Below are positions 13,240 to 27,100 of a stretch of DNA of 64,000 nucleotides, piece by piece. The notes under the pieces were generated by a model. It saw nothing but the letters and a program-made list of their open reading frames with translations. It had not been told where the DNA came from and did no database searches. The stretch comes from Scolanthus callimorphus. Taxonomy: Eukaryota > Cnidaria > Anthozoa > Actiniaria > Edwardsiidae. The stretch lies in the NCBI GenBank assembly GCA_033964015.1, contig CM066919.1, positions 27,114,204-27,178,203 on the forward strand. Reading direction: 5' to 3'. The first letter of the stretch is position 1, and each line of letters starts with the position of its first letter. The translations under genes were made by a program, and so were the position numbers.

Positions 13240-13632
13240 AATTAATCAGCATCTTTTTGCATTTTTTTGAATCTCAAATTATGGTCCTAGAGAAACTTTA
13301 ATTATCAGATATGGCAATATCAGCATCTTTTAGCATTTTAAACGATTGAATCTCAAATTATGGTCCTAGAGAAACTATAATTATCAGAAATGGTAATATC
13401 AGCATCTTTTAGCATTTTAAGCGATTGAATCTCAAATAATGGTCCAAGAGAAACTATAATCAGATATGGTCAATTCTCAATTCTTGATGGTCCTAGAGAA
13501 ACTATAATTATCAGATATGGTAATATCAGCATCTTTTAGCATTTTAAGCGATTGAATCTCAAATAATGGTCCTAGAGAAACTATAATCAGATATGGTCAA
13601 TTCTCAATTCTTGATGGTCAATCTCAATTCTT
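13240..13632. repeat. Complex tandem repeat of about 75 bp
   Basis: About five imperfect units containing CAGCATCTTTTAGCATTTTA, GAATCTCAAAT and GGTCCTAGAGAAACTATAAT. Units differ by internal deletions, and a shorter variant (GGTCAATTCTCAATTCTTGA) alternates near the right end. The array is intergenic, between genes A and B. Confidence 0.85.
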
Positions 13633-15186
13633 GATTTGCAATAATTCCTTTGGGAATAAAATAACAAAAGCACGGCGGCCATGTTGGTGACTTGAATAAA
13701 AGGAGCAAATGAACTTTCTTTTGTTCTGCACCACCAACATGACCGCCAGTGACGTCACATGCAAACCAAGAAAGCAGAACCTTAATTCGTAGTTTTCAGT
13801 AGATCTGCGCGTTTTGCTGGCTTTGTATCGAGTCTTTTTATCCCATAACACACCGCGATCTATGGTTGACGGAATGGACAGACACTTAGGTTCATCAAAG
13901 GCAAGTTAACATGTGGGTTTAGCAGTGAAGGAGACATCTGGCAACGTTTATTTCATTTTGTTTTATTCTTGTTTTTCTTTCCCTTCAACAGATTTACACA
14001 TTTTAAACATGAATTTTACTCATTGATCCTAAATGATACGAATTATGTTGCTTTACTCATTTTTATAATCTGTCTTATTTTCAAAGAATGCCTTTCTTAG
14101 TTCCAATCTTGGGCAATTTTTTAAATACTTTATTTAAAGAGGGTAAAACACGTAAATAACAATTATAACCTAACTTGCATCATAGCCTTTTTTCTCAGAC
14201 TCGCATTCTTACTCTTAGCGAATTGATGCTATCAATTTGGGCACGTTTAGAAATATGCTAAGATTTATTTTAATTTCAGATTTATTATTGTTTTTCGGTT
14301 TACTACATACACAAATATCTGAGACAATGCCTTTCGGGATTATCTGCTGAAGAGCGTTTAGTCACAACAAAGTCTGTTGTTTTCCGTCACTTTTCCAAAC
14401 TAGTACCATCTGACTGAATCCGTAATGTTATGGAATTTTTACTATCGCGCACAACGAAAATCAAACATTTACGTGTCTGTGTCAAACACTAAACGCCAAG
14501 CATCCAATCAGTTGACGAAGTCGTCAATGGCGACTGGATTTAGGGTTTGGCGACCAGCGACAGCCTGTAGGATTTTAAAACTTTTCTTCTCAAAATGAGC
14601 TGTAAACAGCATTAATTCGGGATAAAAAGATGACGACTAGTTCTCTATTATGACGACCAAACTTCACTATTTGGCGACTAGAATTTTTTATTTAGATGAC
14701 AATGGCACCAATTAAATTTAATGACCTGGATAAGGTTAGTCCTAATACGTCACAGCATGCTACACAACAGTGTGGCGACAGTTCACTATCAAAAGATTGT
14801 TTCAGAGTCACTAATGTTTGTCAGTTGAATGCTTCACAGCTTGCTCTCCGGGGTGTGGCGGTACATGTCTGGTAAGGGCAGGTTATTGGGTCTTTTAGGA
14901 AAAGGAGGTGGCGGGGGAAGCAGTTGCAGGTGCATAAGATTTTCTGTCGGTTCAAGTTCGTATTCCTGTTCGTCTGAAGTTTCTGAAAAACACTAAGGAA
15001 ATACACACCAGGGTTAGAAACAACAACAGGCGTGCAACACGGTAGTGCTATCACTCAATTGGTCCATTTTCAAAACGTGACGTCACGTCACGCTTCAAAT
15101 CTTGTGACGTCACATCCGTTAGCCGATCGGATGGAAATGTAACAATGTGACTTCACAAGTGGCGATCCGTTAAAACATCAAATTAC
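13633..15186. other. Intergenic region downstream of iGluR gene B
   Basis: I see no gene I can support. Two perfect TGACGTCA (CRE/ATF-type) octamers lie at 15078-15085 and 15105-15112, within 110 bases of the gene B stop. A minus-strand AATAAA (plus TTTATT at 14687-14692) is a weak polyadenylation candidate. The 13624-13851 minus frame is probably chance. Confidence 0.4.
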
Positions 15187-18100
15187 CTAAATCCATTTCC
15201 CAAACCAGCTCTTCCACCAGCTCTCCTCTTCACCTTCCCCACGTGGGGAGGTGACGGGGGATTTGGGGTCCGGTTTGGTACCCGGTTTCAGCTCTTTGTG
15301 GCCTTGTGAAAGGACCACCCTCACTGGAATGTTGTTTTGATCACGGTTCACGTTCACATTTAAGCTCTCCTGGGACCTGTTCACGTTCAGTTTGGATCTA
15401 CTCTTCTGTCGCTCTTTTCCTCTCTGGTAAAGAAAATGAATTTCACATGTAAAATACCAACAATGAAGGAATAGCTACAAGCTCTGAACCTTAAGGTACC
15501 ATGAAATATCAGACATGTTTCGGGGATATCAATACAGATTAGTTATTCGTTTTCACTTTATTGTTGGTATTTAGGAGTGAAATTCAATTTCTTTGTATTT
15601 CGAGTCACAAACACCTCGTGAAAGTCTTCATATTTCTTGGTACCCACGTGATTTGGCGTTAGCCAATGATTATTTTGCATAAGGGCGTGACTAGGAGTTT
15701 GCTTAAGGGCTATAGCGAGAAGACCTAGTGGTCTAGCTATTTTGCTAACTTAATGAAAAACTCTATTTACTTTGAACGCATAGCTTTTTTCTTCAAATTA
15801 AAACCACTGGTATGAATGAAGTTCTTGTGTTACGCAACCGTGCTATTGGTCTCGTCAAGGGTTTTCCAAACTTCATAAGCACAATGTATTGCACCGACAC
15901 TTTATCTCCGCTTCATCGACAAACTCTTAATCTTGTGCTGCTCAATTTTTTTTAGCATCTTTCGCAGCCGCTTGTGCCGCATGTAAGCCACGACTGCAAA
16001 GGAGGCTTAGTTTATCATGAATGAAATGGGTACGTGACGTGACGGCTTAAGAGGATATGTTGCGTGACCCGAGTAACGCCATATTTGTGTTGTGACAGAA
16101 GGATCAAAATGCTAAAACTACCTCTTACCTGGTTTTGAGTTAGCATATCCACGAGCCGCTTACACTTGATCTCGATAATAATCAGCAGGAAAGACATCAC
16201 CACGCCACCAATCAACACGATGAATACACCCGCCATGTTCTTGATTCCGAGGCTTTGGGTAGTGGTGGGCTGTGCATCTTTAGCAGGACATTCACTTCTA
16301 TCATCCCACCATTTTGCGCGCGCTTTCTCGATGAATCCGCTTTCTCTCAGCTGAAAAGATATTCCAACAAGGGAGCTTAAATCTCACAAAACTTATCTAA
16401 ATAAAATAAGGATTTCCTTGAGGATATTAATCTATGAAATACCGCTAAACGTTTTGGTATCTTGGTTACAGCGTTTGAAATTGCGTTTTCTGCTTGTTCT
16501 TTGTGTTCCTCAAAATTGTCCCCAATCATGGTTAGTAGTCGCTATGTCCACATACTAGAGAGAGTTTAGAATAATAAGTCACCAGTCGTTAAACTGGAGT
16601 CGACATCTAAAGGGATCCACAGAAGGTTTGGATCCCGGATCCCGACCCGTGGATCACCCATGGATCCCGGATCTGTCACTCTGGATCCCGGATCCCAAAC
16701 CTCAAATTTAGCTGGATCCTGGATCCCTTTACATGGGCCGAAACATTTTAAAGGCTGTTATCTATATTTCCAGCGCTGTATCAGAAGCTATCACGTTCAG
16801 ATAATCATAGTGTTAGGCCCTTGATAGAGGATACCCACCTTCAAAATAGCTACCGAGATCTCATTGCTGTAGGGTGAATTTCTCTGCATACCAAATCCGT
16901 AGCTCTTCTTCGTTAAGAGTCCATTAATAAGCACTGTATTGCAGGGTTCTTGCTGGTTGTAGTAGTCCAAATACGGCTGAAATGCAGAAACAATTTGCAA
17001 ACCTTCAAAGTGATTTCAAAATTAGTCATCTGTGTTCGAAAAATTCTAAAATGCAGCATCGTCATTACCCCAAGGATTAACGTTTGGCTTCCTTCCTTTC
17101 ATGCCAAGGAAAAGACCGTCAGGATCGATGTAGGGTCTATTTTTAAATATGCAAAAAATCGCCATTTTTTATACCCAATGATTGGCCCTGTGGTGCGTGC
17201 ACAGATAAAATGTTCATTACCTGTTCAGTCAGGTAAGCGTACCCTCCTTTTCGGACTTTCTTGATGCCCGCCTTAGTTCCAGACACCATTGATTTCGCTC
17301 CCGACATCTGAAAGTACATCTTCCTATATAACTTATCCTGGGATTGCTTGAGAAATGTCTCCATGGACCCGCCCTCCATCACCCCATACGATATTTTGCT
17401 CTGCTTGGTCAGGTCTTCCAAGTTTTCGATAAAGTTCTTCGTGGTCTTTTCTGCAAGAAAATACATGTGTGTAGTACTCAGAAAAATGTTCCCAAACACT
17501 TTCATGCCTTTGTCGTCCCCCAGTGAGGGGCGACAATACATACTGGCCTCGTTTTAGTGCACATATCGCAAGGGTTTATGGGAAATATCGCAAGGGTCAA
17601 TTGTGAAGGTAATTTTCTTACTTGTAAAGAAGGCAGCGAGATTGGCCGTGTACGTGGAAATAATAATCAGGATGAAGAACCAGAATGCGGCTCCTAGAAT
17701 TCGGCCGGACGGAGATTTGGGCGTGTTATCAGGGCCTTGTTGCAAAACGGATGCAGTGGCGAACCACAGACTGTTGAACAAATTAAATTCATCACCAGCC
17801 CCTTCGCCTGTCTCTCGCGCCTCGGCCTTGTTCCCAAAGGGACTCCACAAATCCACGACGAACATCATAATGGTAATTAAAAACACCTGGAATGAAATGT
17901 ACCCCATCGTCAACTGGGGACCAGAACATGTACATACTCTAACGGCAAACCACGTATACGCCAAACTAAGGTCTTTGTTTTGACATAAGGTTACGTGTCC
18001 ACAATTTGTGAAGTCAATTCTCACAGGCTTTTAGACAACTATTTAAATAAAGCTTCACTATGAAAACTAGGTAAGATGAAACCGTATGCTCCTAGCTGAG

Positions 18101-21100
18101 GTGAACATTTCTTATCAACGAAAACTTTCTGTGATATCTGAGATTTTATATTACTGGTTGTTTAAATCATACCACTATGACAATGAGAGTCCACACAGTT
18201 CCATCGAACGGCTGCACGAAAGCGAACAAACTGAGTTCCTCTTCCTTCATCTCTTGCATGATGAGACTTTGGGAGAAATCCATGAAAGGTTTGCTGAAGT
18301 CTATCCATCCCTCACGCTGAGCGGTGATGGTTATCGGGGCCAGTGCCATGTCTACCTTCTAGATAGGATAAAGCAATCAGCGGATAGTCATCATTATAGT
18401 TATTGCTACTCTCCCTCCTTTCCTTCTTTACCCTCTAACCTCTCCCTTCTGCCTCTCCCTTTCATCCTACTCCTTCCTAGCCCCCCTCCCTTCTGCCTCT
18501 CCCCTTCATCCTACTCACCTTCCTAGCCCCCCACCTCTCTCTTCTGCCTCCCCCTCTCTCCCTTCTGCCTCTCCCCTTCATCCTACTCTAGCCTTCCACC
18601 TCGCCCTAGCCCACATCTTCCCTTTCATCAACATCATCTCAGTTATCATCACTCAAATCGTCATTCAGCTCTTTGAATGCAATCCTTAGTGCTAGCTATG
18701 TCTGGCTTATCGAAACAGAGGGGAACCTGATTGGCACAGACGTATAGGAAACAAGGATTGAAAAGGGATTGACTGAACGGGAAACATCTACAAATCAAAG
18801 CTAAAACGTTATTCGAAAATGGGAATCCCCTGTAATTTTTGGCATCATTTCCCGTTTAATATTTTGCCCCATCCCTCATTGTACAAATCTGGCGGTAACT
18901 TGTCCTTTATATAATTTCTTTTCAATGTTCTGCAGGAAATGGCATAAAGACCCTCCATATTTCCACTACATTACTCGGTATAACCCAGGGATCCACAAAG
19001 GGTAACACATGCAATAGCTACCTTATCGATCAGCTCTCCCACCATACCAGTTACTACTCCATCTTTCGTTGTCGCATAGTTGGTATCTCTTCTTAGTGAG
19101 ACGACGTAGTCGAAGCCAGCTTCAGCCGATATTTCGTTGATAATGTCCATAAGAAACCCTTGTAGACTAGTGTTGGACACAGGCCGAGTCTCTACGCTGC
19201 CATTTCTCCACTCCACAAACGGGGGTTCCTAATTATCGCAAAGATTAAAATGTAATGGTGACCGACTGAGCTGAATTACGCTGGATCTCACGGCGCCAAT
19301 GGCTGCCAAGCGGTCATAAGCACAGACACGGAGGATGGTCACTCCCGCGTCCTAGTGGTTTGATTCTTTTACAATATATAGTAGAAACAAAGTTGGTTAT
19401 TCACGTTGCACTCTAATGCACTCATCACATCCTCGCACATTTTCGGTTTTGTTCCTTATAGACTAACCTTTCAAAATGAGCGCATTTCTAGGATACTTGA
19501 CTTACAATGACAGCGGTGAGTGTCAGCACTTTCCTGGGCCTATCATCAGACGCGCCTGGAACGTTAGGTTTATGGCATTTGACCTTCTCGGCAAAGTCCC
19601 CAACCCACTTGATAGGTTTATAATCACTCATGCTGATGCTTTTAGACGCGGCTTTCGGCGGCTTCCATGAACCTACCTACAATAACAATAAAACTACATG
19701 AAAATGTCCATTTGTCATGATGGCACCGCCGTTTTGGGTAGTAAGAGGACTGGTTTTAGATTCAGCTCTTGGGAGGCGGGCTCCCCTTGGAGTCGAGTTG
19801 GCACACCAACTCTTAATGAAATCTCCCCTCCCCACTTGCGTTACTCCCCTCCCCACTTGCGTTACTCCCCTCTCCACTTGCGTTACTCCCCTCCCCACTT
19901 GCGTTACTTCCCTCCCCACTTGCGTTACTCCCCTTCCCACTTGCGTTACTCCCCTTCCCACTTGCGTTACTTCCCTCCCCACTTGCGTTACTCCCCTCCC
20001 CACTTGCGTTACTCCCCTCCCCACTTGCGTTACTTCCCTCCCCACTTGCGTAACTCCCCTCCCCATTTGCGCTACTCCCCTTCCCACTTGCGTTACTCCC
20101 CTTCCCACTTGCGTTACTTCCCTCCCCACTTGCGTTACTCCCCTTCCCACTTGCGTTACTCCCCTTCCCACTTGCGTTACTCCCCTTCCCACTTGCGTTA
20201 CTCCCCTCCCCACTTGCGTTACTCCCCTCCACACTTGCGTTACTCCCCTTCCCACTTGCATTACTCCCCTTCCCACTTGCGTTACTTCCTCCCCACTTGC
20301 GTTGCTCCCCTCCCCACTTGCGTTACTCGCTTCGCCTGTTCCATATCAGCAAAAAGAAAGTGGAACGAAATTTGATTTCGTTTGAACAAAGGGCGACTTT
20401 CGTTCCAGTTTGTTTTTGCTTAGTAGGTTATCTACCCATTTCACTTTGTCCTCTACGATATTCAAGACATCGAATCCGTCCTTGGCCCGCCGTTGGCCCT
20501 TGTTATTGAAGCTGATCGGTCCGGTCATTCCTCGCTCTGACCTCTAAAACACAAAAACATAATATTTTAACTTTTAATTTTTGTAAAATAATATATCCGA
20601 ATGGCTATTTCTGTGCCAACTGTTAACATTGGTGCGAAGGAAACATCCATTCCATCGACGCTCTTCTCATTATTCGTCATAACTATTTTTCACTTATTTC
20701 CAATAGACAGCTTTTAATAGCTATTCTTTCAAAGTTTCAGTTACCCCTTTTATGGCGTCCAAAAGAGTTGGCCCCAAGTTTCCAGGGCTGTTCTGCAGGG
20801 GGCAGCTGTCGGGATCACTTGTCTTGGGGTAAATTTTCGGCCACCAACTGGCGGATATTAAGCTTTTGATTGCACTCACAACAACTTGAATGGAGTCTTG
20901 AAGCGCTGAATACGCAACCTGAGCAAAAGGGGAAGACAAACATAACATGAGCAACACATAGCATTATATTATTTCTAGCACAATACGTACGCTGCTTTGG
21001 TTTTGTAAATTCTCACACTCAGATACATACAGGGGATAATATTTTGCCAGCATTTGGCCTTCTGGCGAACGCCCTTTTCCGGGAATCGTTGGACGCTTTG

Positions 21101-24100
21101 AAATCCACTAGATGAAGACTGAGTCCAACCATTCCCAGAATGGATTCGTAGGTCTTGTTTTTCCCCGCAACTTCCTGGAATGAAGGGTAAAATGGAAAAA
21201 ACATAGTTACAACAACAAACATTATAATCGAGACCAACAATTTCGCAATGCACCCTCCCCCCACTACAGAATAGCTTTTTTCGAAGGGGTATAGCAAAAT
21301 TGCCTTTTCCGAGGAGGTCTAACCCTTTCGAGGGGTTGCAATAAAAAACTTTTTCTGTGTTTTTTTTTCGAGTAGATGCAACATAAAAGAAGGCTCTTCC
21401 GTAGGTGTTTCCGAGGGATAGAGCAAGAATTTCCGAAGTGGTTACTAAAGAATAAAGAAATCGACCTCTTCCGAAGGGGATGGGGGGAGGGGGGAATGGT
21501 CCTCATCATGTCAGTCATCGTGCGCTATTTTGTGTCGACCAAAAACCATCCTTCAGAATGTGTAAACAAAACAACAACTGGTTGTGATTAACTCTCTAGT
21601 TATTTAACTCTCTAGTTATTGTAAAAACAACATACTAAATTAATGCTTTGTAATACTAATGGGGAATGAATAAGGATTGCTTGTTGTCGTCATCATCAAT
21701 GATTCACTGATAAGCTTGAAACTCAGCACGGTAGTTTTATTATCCTTGGGGAAAGATACTAATAGAATCCACTTACTATGTCTGAGGTAATCCACTTGTA
21801 ATCTTTAGCGTGGAATCCAACAACAAGTGCCTGGAGGACAAAACATCAACAAACAGCTTGCAAAGAACCTGCCACCGAGGTAGACTCACAAAGGGCAGTC
21901 GCACAAGAATTCTGATCCCATCCTCGAATTTCAGAAGTCCTCAACAGCGAGCGCGGGTCCTATTTGGGACTACCAGAAACATATAAGTGAGTTGAAACGT
22001 GTAACAAACATACATTGCTTTAGTGCCAAGCTGCGGAATATTCGCAGAATAAACAATTGAACAGATTTTGAAAATAATGTTGTTGGAAGACTTCAAGATG
22101 TTAAACGTTTAGCATATTATCACTTACCACTGTCGCTGTACTTTATTTGAGCGAAAAATGAAATATTATGAAGAGAAAACTTGCTTGGGTTAGCAGTCGA
22201 GAGTTCATTATGGACCAACTATTGTCATAAACTGGCCACGAATAATCCACAGCTTGGTTCGCCGTTACATGTTTCAACTAAGTTATATTTTTCTGAGACT
22301 ACCCAATCAAAGTGAGCTTCCTCTAGCAATACTCACCGTGTCCATAATGTAGGCCAGATCCTTCTGGTCACAAATAATGAAAACACTCTTGACGTAGGAG
22401 TACCTGAGCGTTTTCAAAGGCCCTGTTATATCACCGGACAGGTCCAACCCAGGCATTAGGAAGACTTGGAAGCGATCTTGGCTACGTGCAAGGGAATAGA
22501 AATCGGCTGCTTGGCGCACCATTCGCACTGTATTTAGAAATGGAAAATATTTAGAGAAAAAGAGTAAGGAGTTATTGAATTCGAGGATAGAGGAACGGAA
22601 GGAAGTTTGGAGGGGAAGGAGGAACGTGTAACCGAGAACGGTGCGCTTGTGGGGTGATGGGAGATAAGTACCACTATCCTAAACGATTCCTCCTGGTTCT
22701 GGGCAAGTTATAAATGATAATCAAGCTAAAAGGGTCGTCTTACCATCATAAATTATGGCTACATCCCTGAACTTGAAGTACATTGCGATATCAAAAAGCG
22801 CCCTGCTGATCAGATGGTAGTGTGGTCGGATAGAAAGGACGTATTTATTGGGCGGATCGTCCAGTAATCGATCGATCTTTATAAGAGGCACCCCCAGGAT
22901 CTCGGCCAAAAAATAGGCGTCTTTGTTACCCGTGTAGAGATCAAACAGGCATACAGCGGTGGACAGATTTGTCGCAACATCTAGAAACAAAAATATCATT
23001 ATCATAATCGTCATCTTCATCACCGCATAATCGCGATCACATTCTTCACCATCATCTTCCTCCATCGTAAACATCAACACAATCGTACCATTATCAAGAT
23101 CATCACTCACCCATATCATCAATATATGATTGACAGAGTCCATCTCCTCCTCACACCACCAAGCACATGCAAGTAGTTAGCCGAGAATATCTATCCATCT
23201 AACACGTTCACTTATCCAGTTAGCCGATACGATCTATCTATCTTACACGTTCACTTATCCAGTTAGCCGATACGATCTATCTATCTTACACGTTCACTTG
23301 TCCAGTTAGCCGAGAAGATCTATCCATCTAACACGTTAACTTATCCAGTTAGCCGATACGATCTATCTATCTTACATGTTCGCTTATCCAGTTACCTTTG
23401 GTGAGTAAATTTTTCCCATCGACCTTCACTTCCACGGGCTTTATGACATATCTCCCTGGTAGATTGACGTTATACTTGAGTATAAGTTTCGTTAATTCAT
23501 AGAGACTTTCGTATTCACTTGTAGTCAGAACACCTACACAGGAGAGAAAGGCAAATGCATTTGGAAGCACATTTTTAACCTATGAAATTATACATTGAAT
23601 GTTTTACAGCATTTTGTCTCGTTTTAGGTCCTATACAAATTCATTCCTGCATGAAGTAACCCACACCCTTAGCGCGAATGAGGTGAATTCCCTCACTGCT
23701 CCTTTTTTTCATAAACCATTCGATCGTTTAATGGTTCTGTTGTCAATCCCCCATCACTTGTTTTTCTTTTATTCATCACAAAGATGATCATGATTGAATA
23801 CAATGTATTGTTTACACATTAACAAATGTTTCCGCTCAGGATTTGCACAAAGAGCAATACCATGGGTGGCAGACATCCTATCTCAGCAACCTCTTTTTAT
23901 TGCAGAAGTTACACAAAATGAATAACAAGTAACCAACACCAGAACTTGAAACTTTAAGCCCTTACTAAGGCCGCTTATCGTTCAATTCTCCATTCATATT
24001 TAACAAAGAACATCATCTATCGTAACAATCAAATTTCTGATGCGATGAATCAGCAATAAACTAAGCCACAATGACTTCCGAATGTTGTATTAATGTCGTT

Positions 24101-27100
24101 TTAATTATCTGTGCTCAATTGTCATATCCCTTGGCTCTCTCCAAAATCGAGGTAAAGCAGGTCTCTTACACAGTTAATTTTAGAGTGTTGATTCAACTCC
24201 ACATGTGGAGTTGAAATCACTCCAACTGTTGGAGTGAATTTTTTGGAGTTGATTTCACTCCACAAAAGGAGTTAAAACAACTCCAATCCGGAGTGAAATC
24301 ACAACGCGGAGTTGGGCTCACTCCTTTGCAAAATCACTCCTTGATTGGGGAGTTGATTCAACTCCTATGTGGAGTAAAAACAACTCCTTGTTGAGAGTGA
24401 AGTAATGTGGAGTGAAAACAACTCTACTAAGTGGTGAAGATTCAACTCTTATGTGGAGTGAAATAACTCCATGTTTGGTGTGAAATAATTATATGGAGTT
24501 AAAACAACCGTTTCAAGTGGTGAAGATTCAACTCCATTAGAGAGATGGAGAGCCGGGACTATAAGTTTTTGGACAATTAACACATTCTTCGGTTGCCTTG
24601 TTGTGACGCCATGTTTGCAAATAAATATGACAGAACATGATGAAATGGAAATTTGCCACATCTCGGTGTGGCGTTGAAGAACCTTTGGCGAAGAAAATGA
24701 ATCACAAAGATTGCGGATGTACAGCATATCATAAATTCAAGTAAATAGTGTTTTTTTTTATATCATTTTCGATCGCGCCGTAAATCTCCCCGGGTAAATC
24801 TCCCCCTAAAAGTGAATCTGTACTTTGGGGACTAGAGTACGGGAATTTAATGATAAGTCATACAACTGCAGTGATTTAATCCATTTGTTTCTCGTTTTAG
24901 AATAATTACACAAGACTCAATCCTTGAGTCCTTCTTGCCGTCTAAATAGTTACGAGAAGAAAACTTTGAACGATTACGGGGGTAGAGGTGGGGGATTATT
25001 TGCACGTCACGTGAAGCAATCCGATACCGCCGCCAAGCGTTTGCGGGCTCAAGTCACTCGTCCGTTAGCTTTTCAAACAGAAGGAGGTTTCTCTTATTGA
25101 TCGTCAGTTCTTTAGTTGTTACAGCGTTATTCATTGATATTTCGATTTCCTCTAGCCGTGAGTTAAACTGCACAAGGTAAGAGTCATTTTGATTTACATC
25201 AATTGGCCTTTTGTCTTATTATAAAGAGCATTTTCGCTTGAGTAGCTAAACAAGATCCCTTGGCCTTGGGGCGCGAAGAGCCTTTGTTTATACGGCTAAA
25301 CCTTTGACTTTGTATGCCTTTGCAGTGCTGCTGCAATGGAGTCTACTCTACTTAATTGCTGTATTAAAGCTGGAGTCGAAAATGAGACAGTCAAACTTCT
25401 TCTGGAAGAGGAGGTAAGCACTCAAAAATCTAAATATACTACAAGAAAAGCATCCAACGACGGTTCTCCGTTTTGGCGGTAATAACTTAACCGCTCGGAT
25501 TTAATCAATGATTAAACTTAATTTAACGTAGTCATTTCTTTTAGCTAACAAAAGCACATCAGTTTCGCTTTGATACAAAGATCGATTTCGGATTTTGAAG
25601 AGTTTTAGTTTCCAATTTTCTTTACGTAGAAACGTATCCCGGGCGAAGCACGAAGGAGAATAAAAGTTGGGGATTAGTACAAGTAGCTCGGTGGGATTAG
25701 TAGCTTTTTTTCGTGTTTACTTGTATGAGCACCCTATCACTTCTTGATACCATGATCTAGCTGTAAAACTAAAGTGTTTAAATAACTTTTTGTACATATG
25801 TAAGTTTAATAATATATTTTTGGATAACTATAATATTACTAACCTTCAGAGAAAAGTGAAATTATATGCTCTAAAACATGCCTGCTTTCCCCAGGATGCA
25901 TGGGTTAAAGCACGAGCGGATGAATTTGTTTTCGAGAATATTCACCTGAAAAAAACCTGAACAAAAGCCAGATGGAACAAAGAGTATAGAAGCACCTCAA
26001 TGCAAAAAAAAGGAAGACAAAGATACTGTTCCAGAGGTTATCTCATACGAAGCTACATCCGGGTCCTCAGTGACATATTTTCCATATCCTCACTAGTGAG
26101 GATATCGGTCAAAATAAAACTGCTTGGAAATCAATTTGGAATATTTTTTTTCTGGTTTGTCTATATAATAAAAAGAAAATTACACTGGTTTAAATATATG
26201 AGTTTTATTTTCTCGTGTCAAAAACAATATTTTACTCATTTACTGTGCTCATTCATAAAATATTGTTATTGCCACTCGAAAATAAATCTTTGCGCCACCA
26301 TGTAATATCCTCCATATACATATTCATATATCGTTCAGTGGTATAACAGATGACATAAAAACAAATATATGTTATTTACTGGCTTAAGGTCGGTCCGTAT
26401 AGGCCAAAACTGTGAGCTCGGCCTGGAAAATGTGGAAAATGACATTTTCAATGTGGAAAAATACAGCCCTCGGTCACAGCTTTTGCCTATATGGACCTCC
26501 AAGCTGGTAAATAACATATATTTATTTTTATGTCAGTTGTACACTTTTTCATTTGGGAAAAGCTCAGAATTTAATTGACAGAACTCCATGATTTGAAAAC
26601 AAATCACCACAATTAAATTTCTGTGTTACTTTTCAGGTGAATAAATCGATGAAAAGGCTATAGCAGAATCTGTGTTCCCCAGGCTTGTTGGAGGACATCA
26701 CTGACATTGGCCCTCTGTACATAGCAGCAGAAGGGAAAATCGTGGTCAAGTTGAGTGGTACAAGTGTTTTTTCCTAAGCCTGTAAACTGTGTAAAGTACT
26801 TTCCATTTGGCCATTCCATTTTTCAGATGTATCGATTGTATCATTTTTTAATTTGTCTATAGTGGTTGTCATATGACTGTAATAAAACCAATCACAAAGT
26901 AATGACACCAATTCTGAATAAAACCTATAGGGGTAACTACAAAGTAATTACCAAAGACCCACGACAGTCATCTGAAATCTGCTCTATATTAAGAAATTTG
27001 CTCGTTCGTCACAAATAATTTTTTTCTTGCCACTCCAAAATGCCTGTCTTTGCACCACCCTGTAATGACATTTGTATAAAGGCTGTAAATCCCTTGCAGA

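Noticed and set aside
17348..18526. Plus-strand frames over the pore and ligand-domain exons of iGluR gene B
   Set aside because: Antisense shadows of verified exons and of a C/T-rich tract.
19677..20385. Four overlapping long open frames (139-225 codons) on both strands, rich in GEGSNAS, VTQVGRG or LPTCVTP repeats
   Set aside because: They are translations of a 21-bp minisatellite inside an intron. A unit divisible by three keeps several frames open at once, so their length is not evidence of a protein.
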